64,000 nucleotides of DNA, taken from Halomonas sp. GFAJ-1 (GTDB lineage Bacteria > Pseudomonadota > Gammaproteobacteria > Pseudomonadales > Halomonadaceae). The stretch is taken from positions 248,001 to 312,000 of the forward strand of contig CP016490.1 of assembly GCA_002966495.1 (NCBI GenBank). Direction: 5' to 3'. Below the pieces are notes generated by a model. The model made no database searches. It saw only the letters and a list, made by a program, of their open reading frames with translations, and was not told the origin of the DNA. A program made the position numbers and the translations under genes. This document shows positions 1-8,888 of the stretch, one piece after another (position 1 is the stretch's first letter; each line of letters opens with the position of its first letter).

Positions 1-123
1 ATCGGATGTCGCTTCCTTGAGCGTTGCTAAACCACGAATAGGCTGGTCTGCGTCGCCCTGAAAATCAACCTCCAGGTGACGTGCGATATCGGCTAGGGTG
101 AGGTGGTGAGAAGCGTGCGTCAT
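1..123 (-). CDS. lpxD: UDP-3-O-acylglucosamine N-acyltransferase, N-terminal fragment
   Basis: Only the first 41 codons are inside the window; the gene runs off the left edge. The translation starts MTHASHHLTLADIARHL and continues into IRGLATLKEA, which matches the N-terminal uridine-binding domain of LpxD (typical pattern L-x-D-L/I-A, then I-x-G-V/L-x-T/S-L). LpxD adds the second acyl chain to the lipid A precursor in the cytoplasm. The start at 123 is the only ATG in frame and lies 52 bp downstream of the skp stop, the order seen in E. coli (bamA-skp-lpxD). The family call rests on a short fragment plus context. Confidence 0.85.
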   Translation of the reverse strand, partial: MTHASHHLTLADIARHLEVDFQGDADQPIRGLATLKEATSD

Positions 124-175
124 GGGAACCCAGAAAAGCTATGGTGCGAACAAGCCCGCACCAGCATTCATAAAA

Positions 176-676
176 TTAGTTTAACGAATCGAAAATCTGT
201 GTGACCTCATTGGTCACGTTGGGTAAGTCTGTCGCAGAGTGCAATACGCCTTGAGGCTCTACTAACACATCAATATTGTGGCGTTGCAGTACCTGCTCAA
301 CGGCGCGCTCAAGCTTAGACTCTGCACCTTCCAAAAACTGCTGTTCAGAGCGCTGCTGGGCTTGAAGCACTTCACGACGCAGTTGTTCAAAACGGCTGCC
401 CTTCTCTTGCAGCTCGGCAATTAACGAATCACGCTGGGATTGCGACATGGTTTCGCCTTCGCGCTGCAGCCGCTCTTGCAGTTGCTGAAGTTCATTGCCT
501 AGCGACTGCGCTTCGCGCTGCTGGCCGCCAATTTGTTGCTCTAGCTGGCTTAGCGAGGACTGGGCTGATTGGGTGTTCATCAACGCGGCGCGCCAATCGA
601 GCACTGCAACCTCGGCGGCGTGAGCGGGTAGCACCATCGCTCCAAATAGACACACAGCTGCTGCCAATTTACGCAT
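176..676 (-). CDS. skp: Periplasmic chaperone Skp/OmpH
   Basis: Skp is a trimeric periplasmic chaperone that holds unfolded outer-membrane proteins on their way to the BAM complex. The 166-residue product has a signal peptide (MRKLAAAVCLF, ending in AHA), followed by AEVAVLDWRAAL, the usual first beta strand of the family, and then a long Gln/Glu-rich coiled-coil hairpin (about residues 40-120). The open frame extends further upstream, but AGGAG at 684-688 (read on minus) is spaced 7 nt from the ATG at 676 and 4 nt from an adjacent ATG at 679, so the start is one of these two. It sits 16 bp downstream of bamA, its functional partner. Confidence 0.93.
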   Translation of the reverse strand: MRKLAAAVCLFGAMVLPAHAAEVAVLDWRAALMNTQSAQSSLSQLEQQIGGQQREAQSLGNELQQLQERLQREGETMSQSQRDSLIAELQEKGSRFEQLRREVLQAQQRSEQQFLEGAESKLERAVEQVLQRHNIDVLVEPQGVLHSATDLPNVTNEVTQIFDSLN

Positions 677-692
677 CATATAGCTCCTTCGA

Positions 693-3044
693 TTAGAACG
701 TTTGACCCAGCGAGAACTGGAAGAACTGAGTGTCATCACCGCTTTCGTCATTCAGCGGCTCGGCAATACTGAACGTTAGCGGGCCTACCGGTGTTAGCCA
801 GGATAGACCAATACCCACACTGTAGCGCAGATCGTTAAGGTCAACGCCTGAACTGCACTGTTGACGTGCGGCATCCTCTTCTAGCACGTCATAGCAGGAA
901 GTCAGGAATGTGTTACCTGCATCCACAAACAGCGATGTTTGCAGTGAACGCTGATTTTCAATAAATGGCAGAGGGAAGAGCACTTCAGCGCTACCCTGAA
1001 CCAAAACATTACCGCCCATTGTACGATCACGACCGCCTTCACGCGCAGGCGTTGTACGCTGGCCTAACGTGTTTGAGGTAAAGCCACGCACGGAGCCTAG
1101 GCCGCCTGCGTAGAAGTTCTCATAAAAGGGGTACGGGTCGTTGCTGCCAAGGGTGTCGGCATAGCCTAGGTGACCGCTAAATTTAAGCGCCCAGGTTTGA
1201 TCATCGTTAATCGGGAATAGCTGCTGACCACGCGCTTGCAGCTTGTAGTACTCTGCATCGCTGCCCGGCACGCCGGTTTCCGCGGAGACCCGCTGGTAAT
1301 TACCGGCCGTAGGCATGATGCCTCGGTTCAGATTATTGCGCGTCCAGCTTGCCGTTAATTTAAGGCTTTGCGCATCTGCGCCTTGGTCTTCCACGTAGCG
1401 ACGAATTTCTGATGCCGTGTCGTTAAACGTTCTCACCGTCAGATCTTCGATGCTGGCGCCGAAATTGAGCCGCGAAAGCTCGCTTATTGGGTAGCCAAAA
1501 TTAATCCCCGCACCATAGGCGTCTGTTGAGAACGTTGATATGTCCGAATCAGCGTAGTCAGTCTCACGGTAGAAAAGGTTATAGCCGCGAGAGATACCGT
1601 CTAGTGTCCAGTAGGGATCCGTAAACGCGAAGTTGACGCTGGTAAACGTATCGCTACGCTGGGCGCCGATATTGACGCGGTTCCCCGTACCTAGGAAGTT
1701 ATTTTGAGCAAGCCCAACGCCGTAAATCACCCCGGCGCTTTGCGAGAAGCCAACGCTGGCAGAAACCGAGCCAGAGGGCTGCTCTTCTACGTTGTAGGTA
1801 ACGTCAAGCAGGTCAGGCTGGCCTGGCACAGGCTGAGTATCGACTTCAACCTGGCTAAAGAAGCCAAGGCGCTCAAGCCGCTGACGAGACCGGGTGATCG
1901 ACTCAGTTGACGCAGGCGCCCCTTCCAGCTGAATCATTTCACGACGCAGCACCTCGTCTTGAGTCGTGGTATTACCGAAAAACTCAATACGACGCACGTA
2001 CGCACGCTGCCCTGAGTTAACAGCAATCACTAGATCAACGGTTTCACCATCGTCCGCCATTTCTGGCACGCCCTGAACCTCTGCAAACGCAAACCCTTCG
2101 GCACCCAGGCGCTGACGCAATGCTTCGGTGGAGGCATTCACCTGCCCACGAGAGAAGGTATCCCCACTACTAATTTCCAGCAGTTGGCGGGCCTCATCTT
2201 CACTAATCTGTAGGTCGCCAGCAAAACGGATATCACCCACGCGATACTGACTACCCTCATCAATATTGAGCGTAATAAATATTTCAGACTTCTCTGGACC
2301 GATAGAAACCTGGGTAGAAGTGACATCAAAGTTCACGTAACCACGATCCAAGTAGAAAGAGCGCAGACGCTCAATATCGCCGGAGAGCGCCTCTCGGGAG
2401 TACTCATCCCGAGAGAACCAGCCAAACACTCGCCCTGGACGGTCATTGAGTTCAAACACAGAGCGTAGCGTGTCATCGTCAAAGTCTTCGTTACCAACAA
2501 TATTGATTTGACGAATTTTCGCTACTTCACCTTCATTGATATTAATGTTGACCTGAACTCGGCCCTCATCAATTTCATCAACGTCGACATTGATGCCTGC
2601 ACTGTAGCGCCCCTGAGATTGATAGACGCCTTCCAGCTCACGCTGAATCTCTTCCAACGTAGAAAGCTGCAGCACCTGGCCTTCTGATAAACCCGATTCG
2701 CGAAGCCCGTTGCGTAAATCCTCTTCAGAAATTTGCCGGTTGCCACTGATGTTCAACCGCGCAATCGTGGGGCGTTCGACCACCTGAACAATGAGGACAT
2801 CGCCCTCTCGTGCGAGGGAAACATCCTCGAACAGGCCCGTTGCAAACAGATCGCGTGCGGCAGCAGATAGCTGCTGCTCACTTACGCGGTCATTTGCACT
2901 CACAGGAAACGCATTAAAGACCGAGGCGGCGGAGACCCGCTGTAGTCCTTCCACACGAATGTCCGAAACATCAAAGGATTCTGCTTGGGCGCTGCTGGCG
3001 CCTGCCAGCAAAAGTGCCGCCATTCCAAGGGTCTTGATTTTCAT
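693..3044 (-). CDS. bamA: Outer membrane protein assembly factor BamA
   Basis: BamA is the central beta-barrel of the BAM complex that folds and inserts outer-membrane proteins. The 783-residue product begins with a signal peptide (MKIKTLGMAALLL, ending AQA), then five POTRA repeats (roughly residues 23-420; first repeat begins FDVSDIRVEGLQRV) and a C-terminal barrel ending in the aromatic FSLGQTF. The loop-6 motif VRGF is present in GGLGSVRGFTSN. The frame stays open 25 codons upstream to 3119, but only the ATG at 3044 gives a signal peptide. It follows rseP by 100 bp and precedes skp, the conserved envelope order. Confidence 0.97.
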   Translation of the reverse strand: MKIKTLGMAALLLAGASSAQAESFDVSDIRVEGLQRVSAASVFNAFPVSANDRVSEQQLSAAARDLFATGLFEDVSLAREGDVLIVQVVERPTIARLNISGNRQISEEDLRNGLRESGLSEGQVLQLSTLEEIQRELEGVYQSQGRYSAGINVDVDEIDEGRVQVNININEGEVAKIRQINIVGNEDFDDDTLRSVFELNDRPGRVFGWFSRDEYSREALSGDIERLRSFYLDRGYVNFDVTSTQVSIGPEKSEIFITLNIDEGSQYRVGDIRFAGDLQISEDEARQLLEISSGDTFSRGQVNASTEALRQRLGAEGFAFAEVQGVPEMADDGETVDLVIAVNSGQRAYVRRIEFFGNTTTQDEVLRREMIQLEGAPASTESITRSRQRLERLGFFSQVEVDTQPVPGQPDLLDVTYNVEEQPSGSVSASVGFSQSAGVIYGVGLAQNNFLGTGNRVNIGAQRSDTFTSVNFAFTDPYWTLDGISRGYNLFYRETDYADSDISTFSTDAYGAGINFGYPISELSRLNFGASIEDLTVRTFNDTASEIRRYVEDQGADAQSLKLTASWTRNNLNRGIMPTAGNYQRVSAETGVPGSDAEYYKLQARGQQLFPINDDQTWALKFSGHLGYADTLGSNDPYPFYENFYAGGLGSVRGFTSNTLGQRTTPAREGGRDRTMGGNVLVQGSAEVLFPLPFIENQRSLQTSLFVDAGNTFLTSCYDVLEEDAARQQCSSGVDLNDLRYSVGIGLSWLTPVGPLTFSIAEPLNDESGDDTQFFQFSLGQTF

Positions 3045-3144
3045 GCAGTCAGTTCGCTCGCGTTGGTCTGCCTGTCGTTCCAGACAGGCACCATATACAT
3101 TTGTGCAGGCAGATGACAAGGCATCCAGCGCGCTACACGCGTCA

Positions 3145-4503
3145 TTACCACAGGCGCATCAGATCAAAATAGAGAGCCATCAACATGAGGGTACCTACCA
3201 TGGCAAGCCCGATGCGAAGCCCTACCGCTTGAGTTTGTTCAGAGACCGGCCGGCCACGCACGACCTCTATAAAATAATAAAGCAGGTGCCCACCATCGAG
3301 CACAGGGATAGGCAGTAAATTGAGCACCGCCAGACTAATGGAAAGATACGCTAGAAAGCCAACAAAGGCTTCCATCCCTGCACGGGCAGAGTCGCCAGAA
3401 ATTTGCGCAATCGTGATAGGCCCAGATAAATTAGAGGGTGAAATCAGTCCCACCAACATTTTGCGAATCGCATCGACCGTGAGTAGCGTCATTTCACCGG
3501 TGCGAGATAACGCTTGTCCAACAGCCTCTACTGGCCCATATCGAATTTCTCGCTGCAGCTCGTCAGGCCAGGAGACCTGCTGTACACCGGCACCAATGTA
3601 GCCAATTTCTCGCCCCCCCTCGACGGTATTACTGCCAGGCGTGAGCGACAGCGTACCCTGCTCTTCGCCACGCTGATAGCTAACGTCTAAGGTTTGGCCT
3701 GCGCTATCACGGATCATGGCGACAAACTGCATCCAGTCGCTCACCGCCTCACCGTTTAATGAAAGAATGCGATCACCCGGCTGAAGCCCTGCCTGAGCGG
3801 CAGCTTGGCCATCTACCACTTGACCCAGTACAGCTGGCAAATCAGGGCGCCACGGGGTAATGCCTAAGCTTTGCAGCGGCTGTGGTGGGTCCTGGCGAAC
3901 CAGATAATTATTGACCGGCAGCTGGTATACCCGAGGAGTGTTCGACCCCTCGGGCAATGCTTCAACGGTCACCTCCCCGCTAAAGCCAATAATGGAAACC
4001 AGCTTAAGGTTTATCTCTTCCCAGGAGCGCATCGCGTCGCCCTGGATAGCGGTAATTTCGCTGCCATGGGCAAGGCCTGCTTCGGCAGCAGGCGAATCTG
4101 GCTCAACTTCACCTACGATAGGCATTACCGTTGTAGTGCCTGCTACAAACAACGCCCAGTAGGCGACGATAGCCAGTAAAAAATTAGCCAGGGGGCCAGC
4201 GGCAACAATGGCGATTCGCTGCCAAACATTTTTGCGGTTAAACGCCTGATCAAGCTGCTCATCCGGCACGGGCGCTTCACGCTCGTCAAGCATTTTTACG
4301 TAGCCGCCTAGCGGTATTGCCGCCACAGCGAACTCGGTGCCATGCCGGTCTACGGTCGACCACAGCGGCTTGCCAAAGCCGACTGAAAAACGCAGCACCT
4401 TGACTCCACAGCGTCGCGCGACCCAGAAATGGCCGAATTCGTGGAAGGTCACCAGCAACCCAAGCACCACGATTACCGCTAAAATATTTTGTATCAGGCC
4501 CAC
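3145..4503 (-). CDS. rseP: Site-2 intramembrane zinc protease RseP
   Basis: RseP cuts the anti-sigma factor RseA inside the inner membrane to release sigma-E, and clears signal peptide remnants. The 452-residue protein has the zinc motif HEFGH at residues 21-25 in the first membrane helix, two PDZ domains in the middle (around 110-300, with GLAHGSEI and GLQPGDRIL), and the second catalytic motif in PVLDGGHLLYY near the C-terminus. Length equals the family norm (about 450). It lies between ispC and bamA, so the envelope-stress protease is next to the assembly machine whose failure it responds to. Confidence 0.97.
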   Translation of the reverse strand: MGLIQNILAVIVVLGLLVTFHEFGHFWVARRCGVKVLRFSVGFGKPLWSTVDRHGTEFAVAAIPLGGYVKMLDEREAPVPDEQLDQAFNRKNVWQRIAIVAAGPLANFLLAIVAYWALFVAGTTTVMPIVGEVEPDSPAAEAGLAHGSEITAIQGDAMRSWEEINLKLVSIIGFSGEVTVEALPEGSNTPRVYQLPVNNYLVRQDPPQPLQSLGITPWRPDLPAVLGQVVDGQAAAQAGLQPGDRILSLNGEAVSDWMQFVAMIRDSAGQTLDVSYQRGEEQGTLSLTPGSNTVEGGREIGYIGAGVQQVSWPDELQREIRYGPVEAVGQALSRTGEMTLLTVDAIRKMLVGLISPSNLSGPITIAQISGDSARAGMEAFVGFLAYLSISLAVLNLLPIPVLDGGHLLYYFIEVVRGRPVSEQTQAVGLRIGLAMVGTLMLMALYFDLMRLW

Positions 4504-4561
4504 ACTTCGCTCCTTTACACGCTGCTCAGCGAATGGCTGAAACCTACGCGCCCTGCATGTT

Positions 4562-5749
4562 TTATCGCGGTATTTTCAATGCCGCCTGTTCACGAGCCCA
4601 CTTATCCGCGGCTAAAACTTGTTCAAGCGAATCAGCGTTACCTTCAAAAGGCTGGCTCATGACCTTAGCAACCACCTCTGCAATAGCGCTAAAACCAAGC
4701 CGCCCTTCCAAAAAGGCGTCTACTGCGACCTCATTAGCAGCGTTGAGAATTGCCGGTGCTGCCCCGCCTTTTACCATCGCCTCCCGGGCTAGACGCAGGC
4801 ACGGAAAGCGCGTTTCATCCGGCGCTTCAAAGTCGAGCCTGGCAACCTGAAAAAGATCTAATGTCTCAACGCCTGCATCAATTCTCTCAGGCCATGCCAA
4901 CCCATAAGCAATCGGCGTACGCATATCAGGGTTGCCCAATTGCGCAATAACCGAGCCGTCATCGTAAGCCGCCATGGAGTGGATCACGCTCTGGGGATGC
5001 ACGACCACTTGAATTTGTTCAGGGGTAGCATCGAACAGCCAACATGCCTCTATCAGCTCTAGTCCCTTATTCATCAGGGTGGCACTATCCACCGAAATTT
5101 TACGCCCCATCGACCAGTTAGGGTGAGCGCAGGCTTGCTCGGGCGTCACTTTGGCAATGTCTTCCGGGCGCCAAGTACGAAATGGGCCACCAGAGGCAGT
5201 CAAAAGCAGTTGCCGGACACCGTGACGCGCAAGGCCACCTCGGTGCTGAGCTGGTAGACACTGATAGATAGCATTATGTTCTGAATCAATCGGCAAGAGC
5301 GTTGCACCGGAACGCGCCACGGCATCCATAAACAGCGCTCCGCTCATTACCAGCGCTTCTTTATTGGCGAGCAGTACACGTTTACCCGATTCAGCCGCTG
5401 CCAGCGCGGGCAGTAACCCTGCAGCACCGACGATAGCCGCCATCACCGTATCGACTTGAGCCTCACGGGCTACGTCGCACAGCGCCTCTGGCCCCGCCTG
5501 CACCTGAGTAGAGATACCTGCCTCAACTAACGCATCACGCAGCCACTGCGCGTCAATCGGGTCGTTAAGTACCGCCACGCTAGGCTGGTGCGTTTTGCAC
5601 TGATCTAGCAAGGCCTCTTTCGAAGTATGGGCCGTTAACGCATATACCCGGTAGCGGTCAGGGTGGCGGGCAATCACATTAAGCGTACTATTGCCAATTG
5701 AGCCGGTAGAGCCAAGCACCGTTACGTGCTGAAGGGGCGGCGGACTCAT
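4562..5749 (-). CDS. ispC: 1-deoxy-D-xylulose 5-phosphate reductoisomerase
   Basis: IspC (Dxr) converts DXP to methylerythritol 4-phosphate with NADPH, the first committed step of the MEP isoprenoid pathway. The 395-residue protein starts with the NADPH-binding motif TVLGSTGSIGNSTL, contains the metal/substrate stretch LLPIDSEHNAIYQ and the catalytic-loop region VVHPQSVIHSM. Its ATG overlaps the cdsA stop by 4 bp, so the two are probably translationally coupled. With uppS upstream, the block links isoprenoid supply to undecaprenyl carrier synthesis. Confidence 0.97.
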   Translation of the reverse strand: MSPPPLQHVTVLGSTGSIGNSTLNVIARHPDRYRVYALTAHTSKEALLDQCKTHQPSVAVLNDPIDAQWLRDALVEAGISTQVQAGPEALCDVAREAQVDTVMAAIVGAAGLLPALAAAESGKRVLLANKEALVMSGALFMDAVARSGATLLPIDSEHNAIYQCLPAQHRGGLARHGVRQLLLTASGGPFRTWRPEDIAKVTPEQACAHPNWSMGRKISVDSATLMNKGLELIEACWLFDATPEQIQVVVHPQSVIHSMAAYDDGSVIAQLGNPDMRTPIAYGLAWPERIDAGVETLDLFQVARLDFEAPDETRFPCLRLAREAMVKGGAAPAILNAANEVAVDAFLEGRLGFSAIAEVVAKVMSQPFEGNADSLEQVLAADKWAREQAALKIPR

Positions 5750-6567
5750 AATGCACTCACCTGTAGGTGAAGTACCTGCAGGTAGAACAGCGCAAAGATT
5801 GGGATAGCCGCCGTTAAGCTATCAATGCGATCCAGCACGCCACCATGGCCGGGCAATAACTGGCTAGAGTCTTTAATATTGCGATAGCGCTTCAGCATGC
5901 TTTCCAGCAAATCACCCAGCACCGAGACCAGTGTCACCAGTGCGGTAATGATTATCAGCGTTAACCCAACGGAAACGCCCAGTGCCTGCCAAATTGCAAA
6001 CCCTATGGCTAACAGCGAAGTGGCAACCAGTCCGCCCACAACCCCCTCCCAGGATTTGCCTGGGCTCACCCTCGGTGCCAGCTTGCGCTTGCCCCAGCGG
6101 CGACCGGAAAAGTAGGCGCCAATATCCGCGCACCACACTAACAGCAGTACAAACAGTAGCCACACTGCCCCGCTATCACGGAGAACATTGAAGCCAACCC
6201 AGCACGGCAGCAGCACCCAGAGCCCCATCAACAAGCGACGTGAAGTGGCCTGCCACTGGTGCCCTACTTCTGGATAGCGGGTAACCCAATAAAGATTGAG
6301 CAGCCACCCAATTGCGGCAATCCATAATGGCCAAACGGCTAATACTGCGCCGCTCAGCCACATGATAACCATGAGCAGCGCCAGCCCCGCGACACACTGC
6401 AAACGCGAGCGTTGGCGGGTAATGCCAGCTAGGTTTGTCCACTCCCACGCACCCAGCAATACAATGCATGCTGTAAATAGCGCAAAGGCGCCGCCTTGAA
6501 GTCCGAATAGGCCGATCAGCGTTAGGGGAGCCAACCAGGCTGCAGTGATAATCCGCTGTTTAAGCAC
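5746..6567 (-). CDS. cdsA: Phosphatidate cytidylyltransferase
   Basis: CdsA makes CDP-diacylglycerol from phosphatidic acid and CTP, the precursor of all phospholipids, in the inner membrane. The 273-residue protein is a run of hydrophobic segments and ends with the CDP-alcohol signature seen here as MLKRYRNIKDSSQLLPGHGG then LDRIDS. The upstream SGRRWGKRKLAPRVSPGKSWEG is also typical. It overlaps uppS by 8 bp and ispC by 4 bp, giving a tightly coupled uppS-cdsA-ispC unit. Confidence 0.96.
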   Translation of the reverse strand: MLKQRIITAAWLAPLTLIGLFGLQGGAFALFTACIVLLGAWEWTNLAGITRQRSRLQCVAGLALLMVIMWLSGAVLAVWPLWIAAIGWLLNLYWVTRYPEVGHQWQATSRRLLMGLWVLLPCWVGFNVLRDSGAVWLLFVLLLVWCADIGAYFSGRRWGKRKLAPRVSPGKSWEGVVGGLVATSLLAIGFAIWQALGVSVGLTLIIITALVTLVSVLGDLLESMLKRYRNIKDSSQLLPGHGGVLDRIDSLTAAIPIFALFYLQVLHLQVSAL

Positions 6568-7345
6568 CTTGCGCCTCTATTTGTTCATCAGTCATACCAA
6601 AGCGGCGGCGGCGCTGGCAAAAATCATCCAGCGCCGTATCAAACGCCGCTGCGTCAAAGTCAGGCCACAACAGAGGGGAAAAATACAGCTCAGCATAAGC
6701 CAGCTGCCACAGCATAAAGTTGGAAAGCCGCTGCTCGCCACTGGTACGAATACACAAATCCACCGGGGGTACCTGGTGGGTGTTCATCGCAACATCGAGG
6801 CGCGCTTCATCGATATCAGCTGCCGCCAGTTCCCCAGCGGCAACCTCCTCAGCCAACTGCCTGGCAGCGCGTGCAATATCCCACTGGCCACCATAGTTGG
6901 CCGCAATCACCAGATGCATTCCCGTATTTGCAGCGGTAAGCGCTTCAGCGCGCTGGATATGCTTTTGAATAGCATGGGAGAAGCCACGTTGTTCGCCAAT
7001 AATGGAAAGGCGAACATTACGCTCGTTGAGCTTTTTAACCTCGCGCTTAAGCGCCATTAAAAAAAGCTCCATAAGTGCATTGACCTCATTCGCAGGACGC
7101 TTCCAATTTTCGCTGGAAAATGCGAACAAGCTTAAGGTTTTCACACCACGCTCGGCTGCGCGCTGGATCACCGCTCTAACGGTTTCAACCCCCGCGCGAT
7201 GGCCGCGCACACCAGAAAGCCCACGAGCTCGCGCCCAGCGGTTGTTGCCATCCATAATGATAGCAACGTGCAGCGGCAATGCCTCCTCGGAGTGAGAAGG
7301 CGTTGCGCCGCCCGGCTGCTTTTCAGGAAGCTGCGGTGACGTCAT
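6560..7345 (-). CDS. uppS: Undecaprenyl diphosphate synthase
   Basis: UppS (IspU) condenses eight isopentenyl diphosphates onto FPP to form the C55 carrier lipid for peptidoglycan and LPS. The family motif HVAIIMDGNNRWARARG near residue 30 carries the catalytic Asp, and the C-terminal RTSGEQRLSNFMLWQ and the stretch AELYFSP are also diagnostic. I place the start at ATG 7345 (261 aa, MTSPQLPEK) because GGTGAGAG lies just upstream; the frame is open to a TTG at 7360 that has no ribosome site. A strong hairpin separates it from frr upstream. Confidence 0.96.
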   Translation of the reverse strand: MTSPQLPEKQPGGATPSHSEEALPLHVAIIMDGNNRWARARGLSGVRGHRAGVETVRAVIQRAAERGVKTLSLFAFSSENWKRPANEVNALMELFLMALKREVKKLNERNVRLSIIGEQRGFSHAIQKHIQRAEALTAANTGMHLVIAANYGGQWDIARAARQLAEEVAAGELAAADIDEARLDVAMNTHQVPPVDLCIRTSGEQRLSNFMLWQLAYAELYFSPLLWPDFDAAAFDTALDDFCQRRRRFGMTDEQIEAQGA

Positions 7346-7393
7346 GGATTCTCTCACCAAAGATCAGTCATAAGTAAGCCAAGCGCTGGCCCA

Positions 7394-7416
7394 GCGGGCA
7401 GCACTTGGCTGCCCGC
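7394..7416. repeat. Strong hairpin without U-tract between frr and uppS
   Basis: The arms GCGGGCAGC (7394-7402) and GCTGCCCGC (7408-7416) are perfect complements over 9 bp with a 5-nt loop. On the minus strand, the direction of frr and uppS transcription, the hairpin is followed by TGGGCC, not by a U-run, so it does not look like an intrinsic terminator. It could act as an RNA processing or stability element, or a partial attenuator, at this operon boundary. Structure is seen; function is inference. Confidence 0.6.
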
Positions 7417-7436
7417 GGCTAAATGAACACAGGTAA

Positions 7437-7994
7437 TTATACCTGCATGAGATCTTGTTCTTTTGCGGCAAGTGCCTTGTCGATCTCGGCGATGTACTTG
7501 TCGGTCAACTTCTGTATTTCATCTTCGCCCTGGCGCTGATCGTCTTCGGTGATTTCTTTATCCTTGAGCAAAGATTTGAAATCGCCGTTGGCATCGCGGC
7601 GCACGTTGCGCACCGCCACGCGGGCGTGTTCCGCTTCGCTGCGGGCTTGCTTGATATAGCCTTTGCGCGTCTCTTCAGTCAGCATCGGCATCGGCACGCG
7701 AATAACGGTACCGGCACTTGAAGGATTAAGCCCCAGGTCAGAGGTCATAATAGCCTTCTCAATTTTAGGCACCATGCCCTGCTCCCAGGGAACTACTGCC
7801 AGCGTCCGCGCGTCTTCCACGTTAACGGAAGCCACTTGGCTTAACGGCACTTGGCTACCGTAATATTCGACGCTAACGGCGTCTAGAATGCTGGGATGAG
7901 CACGCCCCGTACGAATTTTGTTGAAGTTGCCATTAAGCGCTTCAACACTTTTTTTCATGCGGGAATCTGCATCTTTCTTAATGTCGTTGATCAC
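7437..7994 (-). CDS. frr: Ribosome recycling factor
   Basis: RRF splits post-termination ribosomes together with EF-G. The 185-residue product matches the family length exactly and has the diagnostic blocks ALNGNFNKIRTGRAHPSIL, VEYYGSQVPLSQVASV and KGYIKQARSEAEHARVAVRNVRRDAN. It lies 4 bp after pyrH, the order tsf-pyrH-frr common across bacteria. Confidence 0.98.
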   Translation of the reverse strand: MINDIKKDADSRMKKSVEALNGNFNKIRTGRAHPSILDAVSVEYYGSQVPLSQVASVNVEDARTLAVVPWEQGMVPKIEKAIMTSDLGLNPSSAGTVIRVPMPMLTEETRKGYIKQARSEAEHARVAVRNVRRDANGDFKSLLKDKEITEDDQRQGEDEIQKLTDKYIAEIDKALAAKEQDLMQV

Positions 7995-7998
7995 GTTG

Positions 7999-8769
7999 TT
8001 ACCCTCTGTCTATCAGCGTGCCTTCCTTGCCCCCTACTACCAAATTCAGCAGAGCGCCAGGCTTGTTCATATCAAATACCCGCACCGGCATATTATGGTC
8101 ACGTACCAGGCAGATCGCGGTCAAATCCATTACACCCAGCTTCTGCTCTAGCGCATCATCATAGGAAAGCTGGTCATATTTTATAGCGTCGGGATACTTC
8201 ACCGGGTCCTTATTGTACACGCCGTCTACCTTCGTGGCCTTGATAACCACATCGACGTCTACTTCGATACCGCGTAAGCAAGCAGCCGAGTCGGTGGTGA
8301 AGAAAGGGTTGCCAGTGCCTGCCGAGAACAGCACCACGTCGCCAGACGTTAAATAACGGATGGCGGTACGGCGGTCGTAATGCTCCACCACACCGCTCAT
8401 GGGAATCGCTGACATTACCCGCGAACGAATATTAGAACGCTCCAGGGCATCGCGCATGGCGAGGGCATTCATTACCGTTGCCAGCATTCCCATATGGTCA
8501 CCCGTCACCCGATCCATGCCCGCTTCATTCAGCGCTGCGCCACGGAACAGGTTACCACCCCCAATTACGATCCCCACCTGAACACCAATACCTACCAACT
8601 GGCCAATCTCAAGCGCCATGCGATCCAACACTTTCGGATCGATACCAAACTCGTGCTCACCCATCAGTGCTTCGCCTGAAAGCTTCAGCAAAATACGCTT
8701 GTACTTTGACTTCGACTTATCAATTTTAGAGGCAGCAGCGGGGGTAGACTCTTGAATATCATGTGACAT
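7999..8769 (-). CDS. pyrH: Uridylate kinase
   Basis: PyrH phosphorylates UMP to UDP; it is a hexameric amino-acid-kinase fold enzyme inhibited by UTP and activated by GTP. Visible family motifs are YKRILLKLSGEALMG near residue 25, VGIVIGGGNLFRG, and FSAGTGNPFFTTDSAA. The N-terminus has about 20 extra polar residues (MSHDIQESTPAAASKIDKS) compared with the E. coli protein, ahead of the first strand. It is 4 bp upstream of frr. Confidence 0.97.
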   Translation of the reverse strand: MSHDIQESTPAAASKIDKSKSKYKRILLKLSGEALMGEHEFGIDPKVLDRMALEIGQLVGIGVQVGIVIGGGNLFRGAALNEAGMDRVTGDHMGMLATVMNALAMRDALERSNIRSRVMSAIPMSGVVEHYDRRTAIRYLTSGDVVLFSAGTGNPFFTTDSAACLRGIEVDVDVVIKATKVDGVYNKDPVKYPDAIKYDQLSYDDALEQKLGVMDLTAICLVRDHNMPVRVFDMNKPGALLNLVVGGKEGTLIDRG

Positions 8770-8842
8770 GGCATCTCTCCTGAGGCAGAACTAGGCACCG
8801 GTGGGCGGGGCAGCCCAATTTAGTAGGGGCCGGATACACGAA

Positions 8843-8864
8843 GGCGTGCGCTCCCGCGCACGCC
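8843..8864. repeat. Strong hairpin between tsf and pyrH
   Basis: The arms GGCGTGCGC (8843-8851) and GCGCACGCC (8856-8864) form a perfect 9-bp stem with a TCCC loop. On the minus strand it follows the tsf stop by about 24 nt but is trailed by TTCGTG instead of a U-run. A terminator is known at the end of rpsB-tsf in E. coli; here the hairpin would be at most a leaky one. It may mark a processing site or attenuate transcription into pyrH. Confidence 0.55.
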
Positions 8865-8888
8865 ATCTTTTTACTAGAACCTCTGACC

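Noticed and set aside
2791..3318. Plus-strand ORF antisense to bamA and rseP ends
   Set aside because: Overlaps two certain genes on the other strand, Ser/Arg-rich composition typical of antisense frames.
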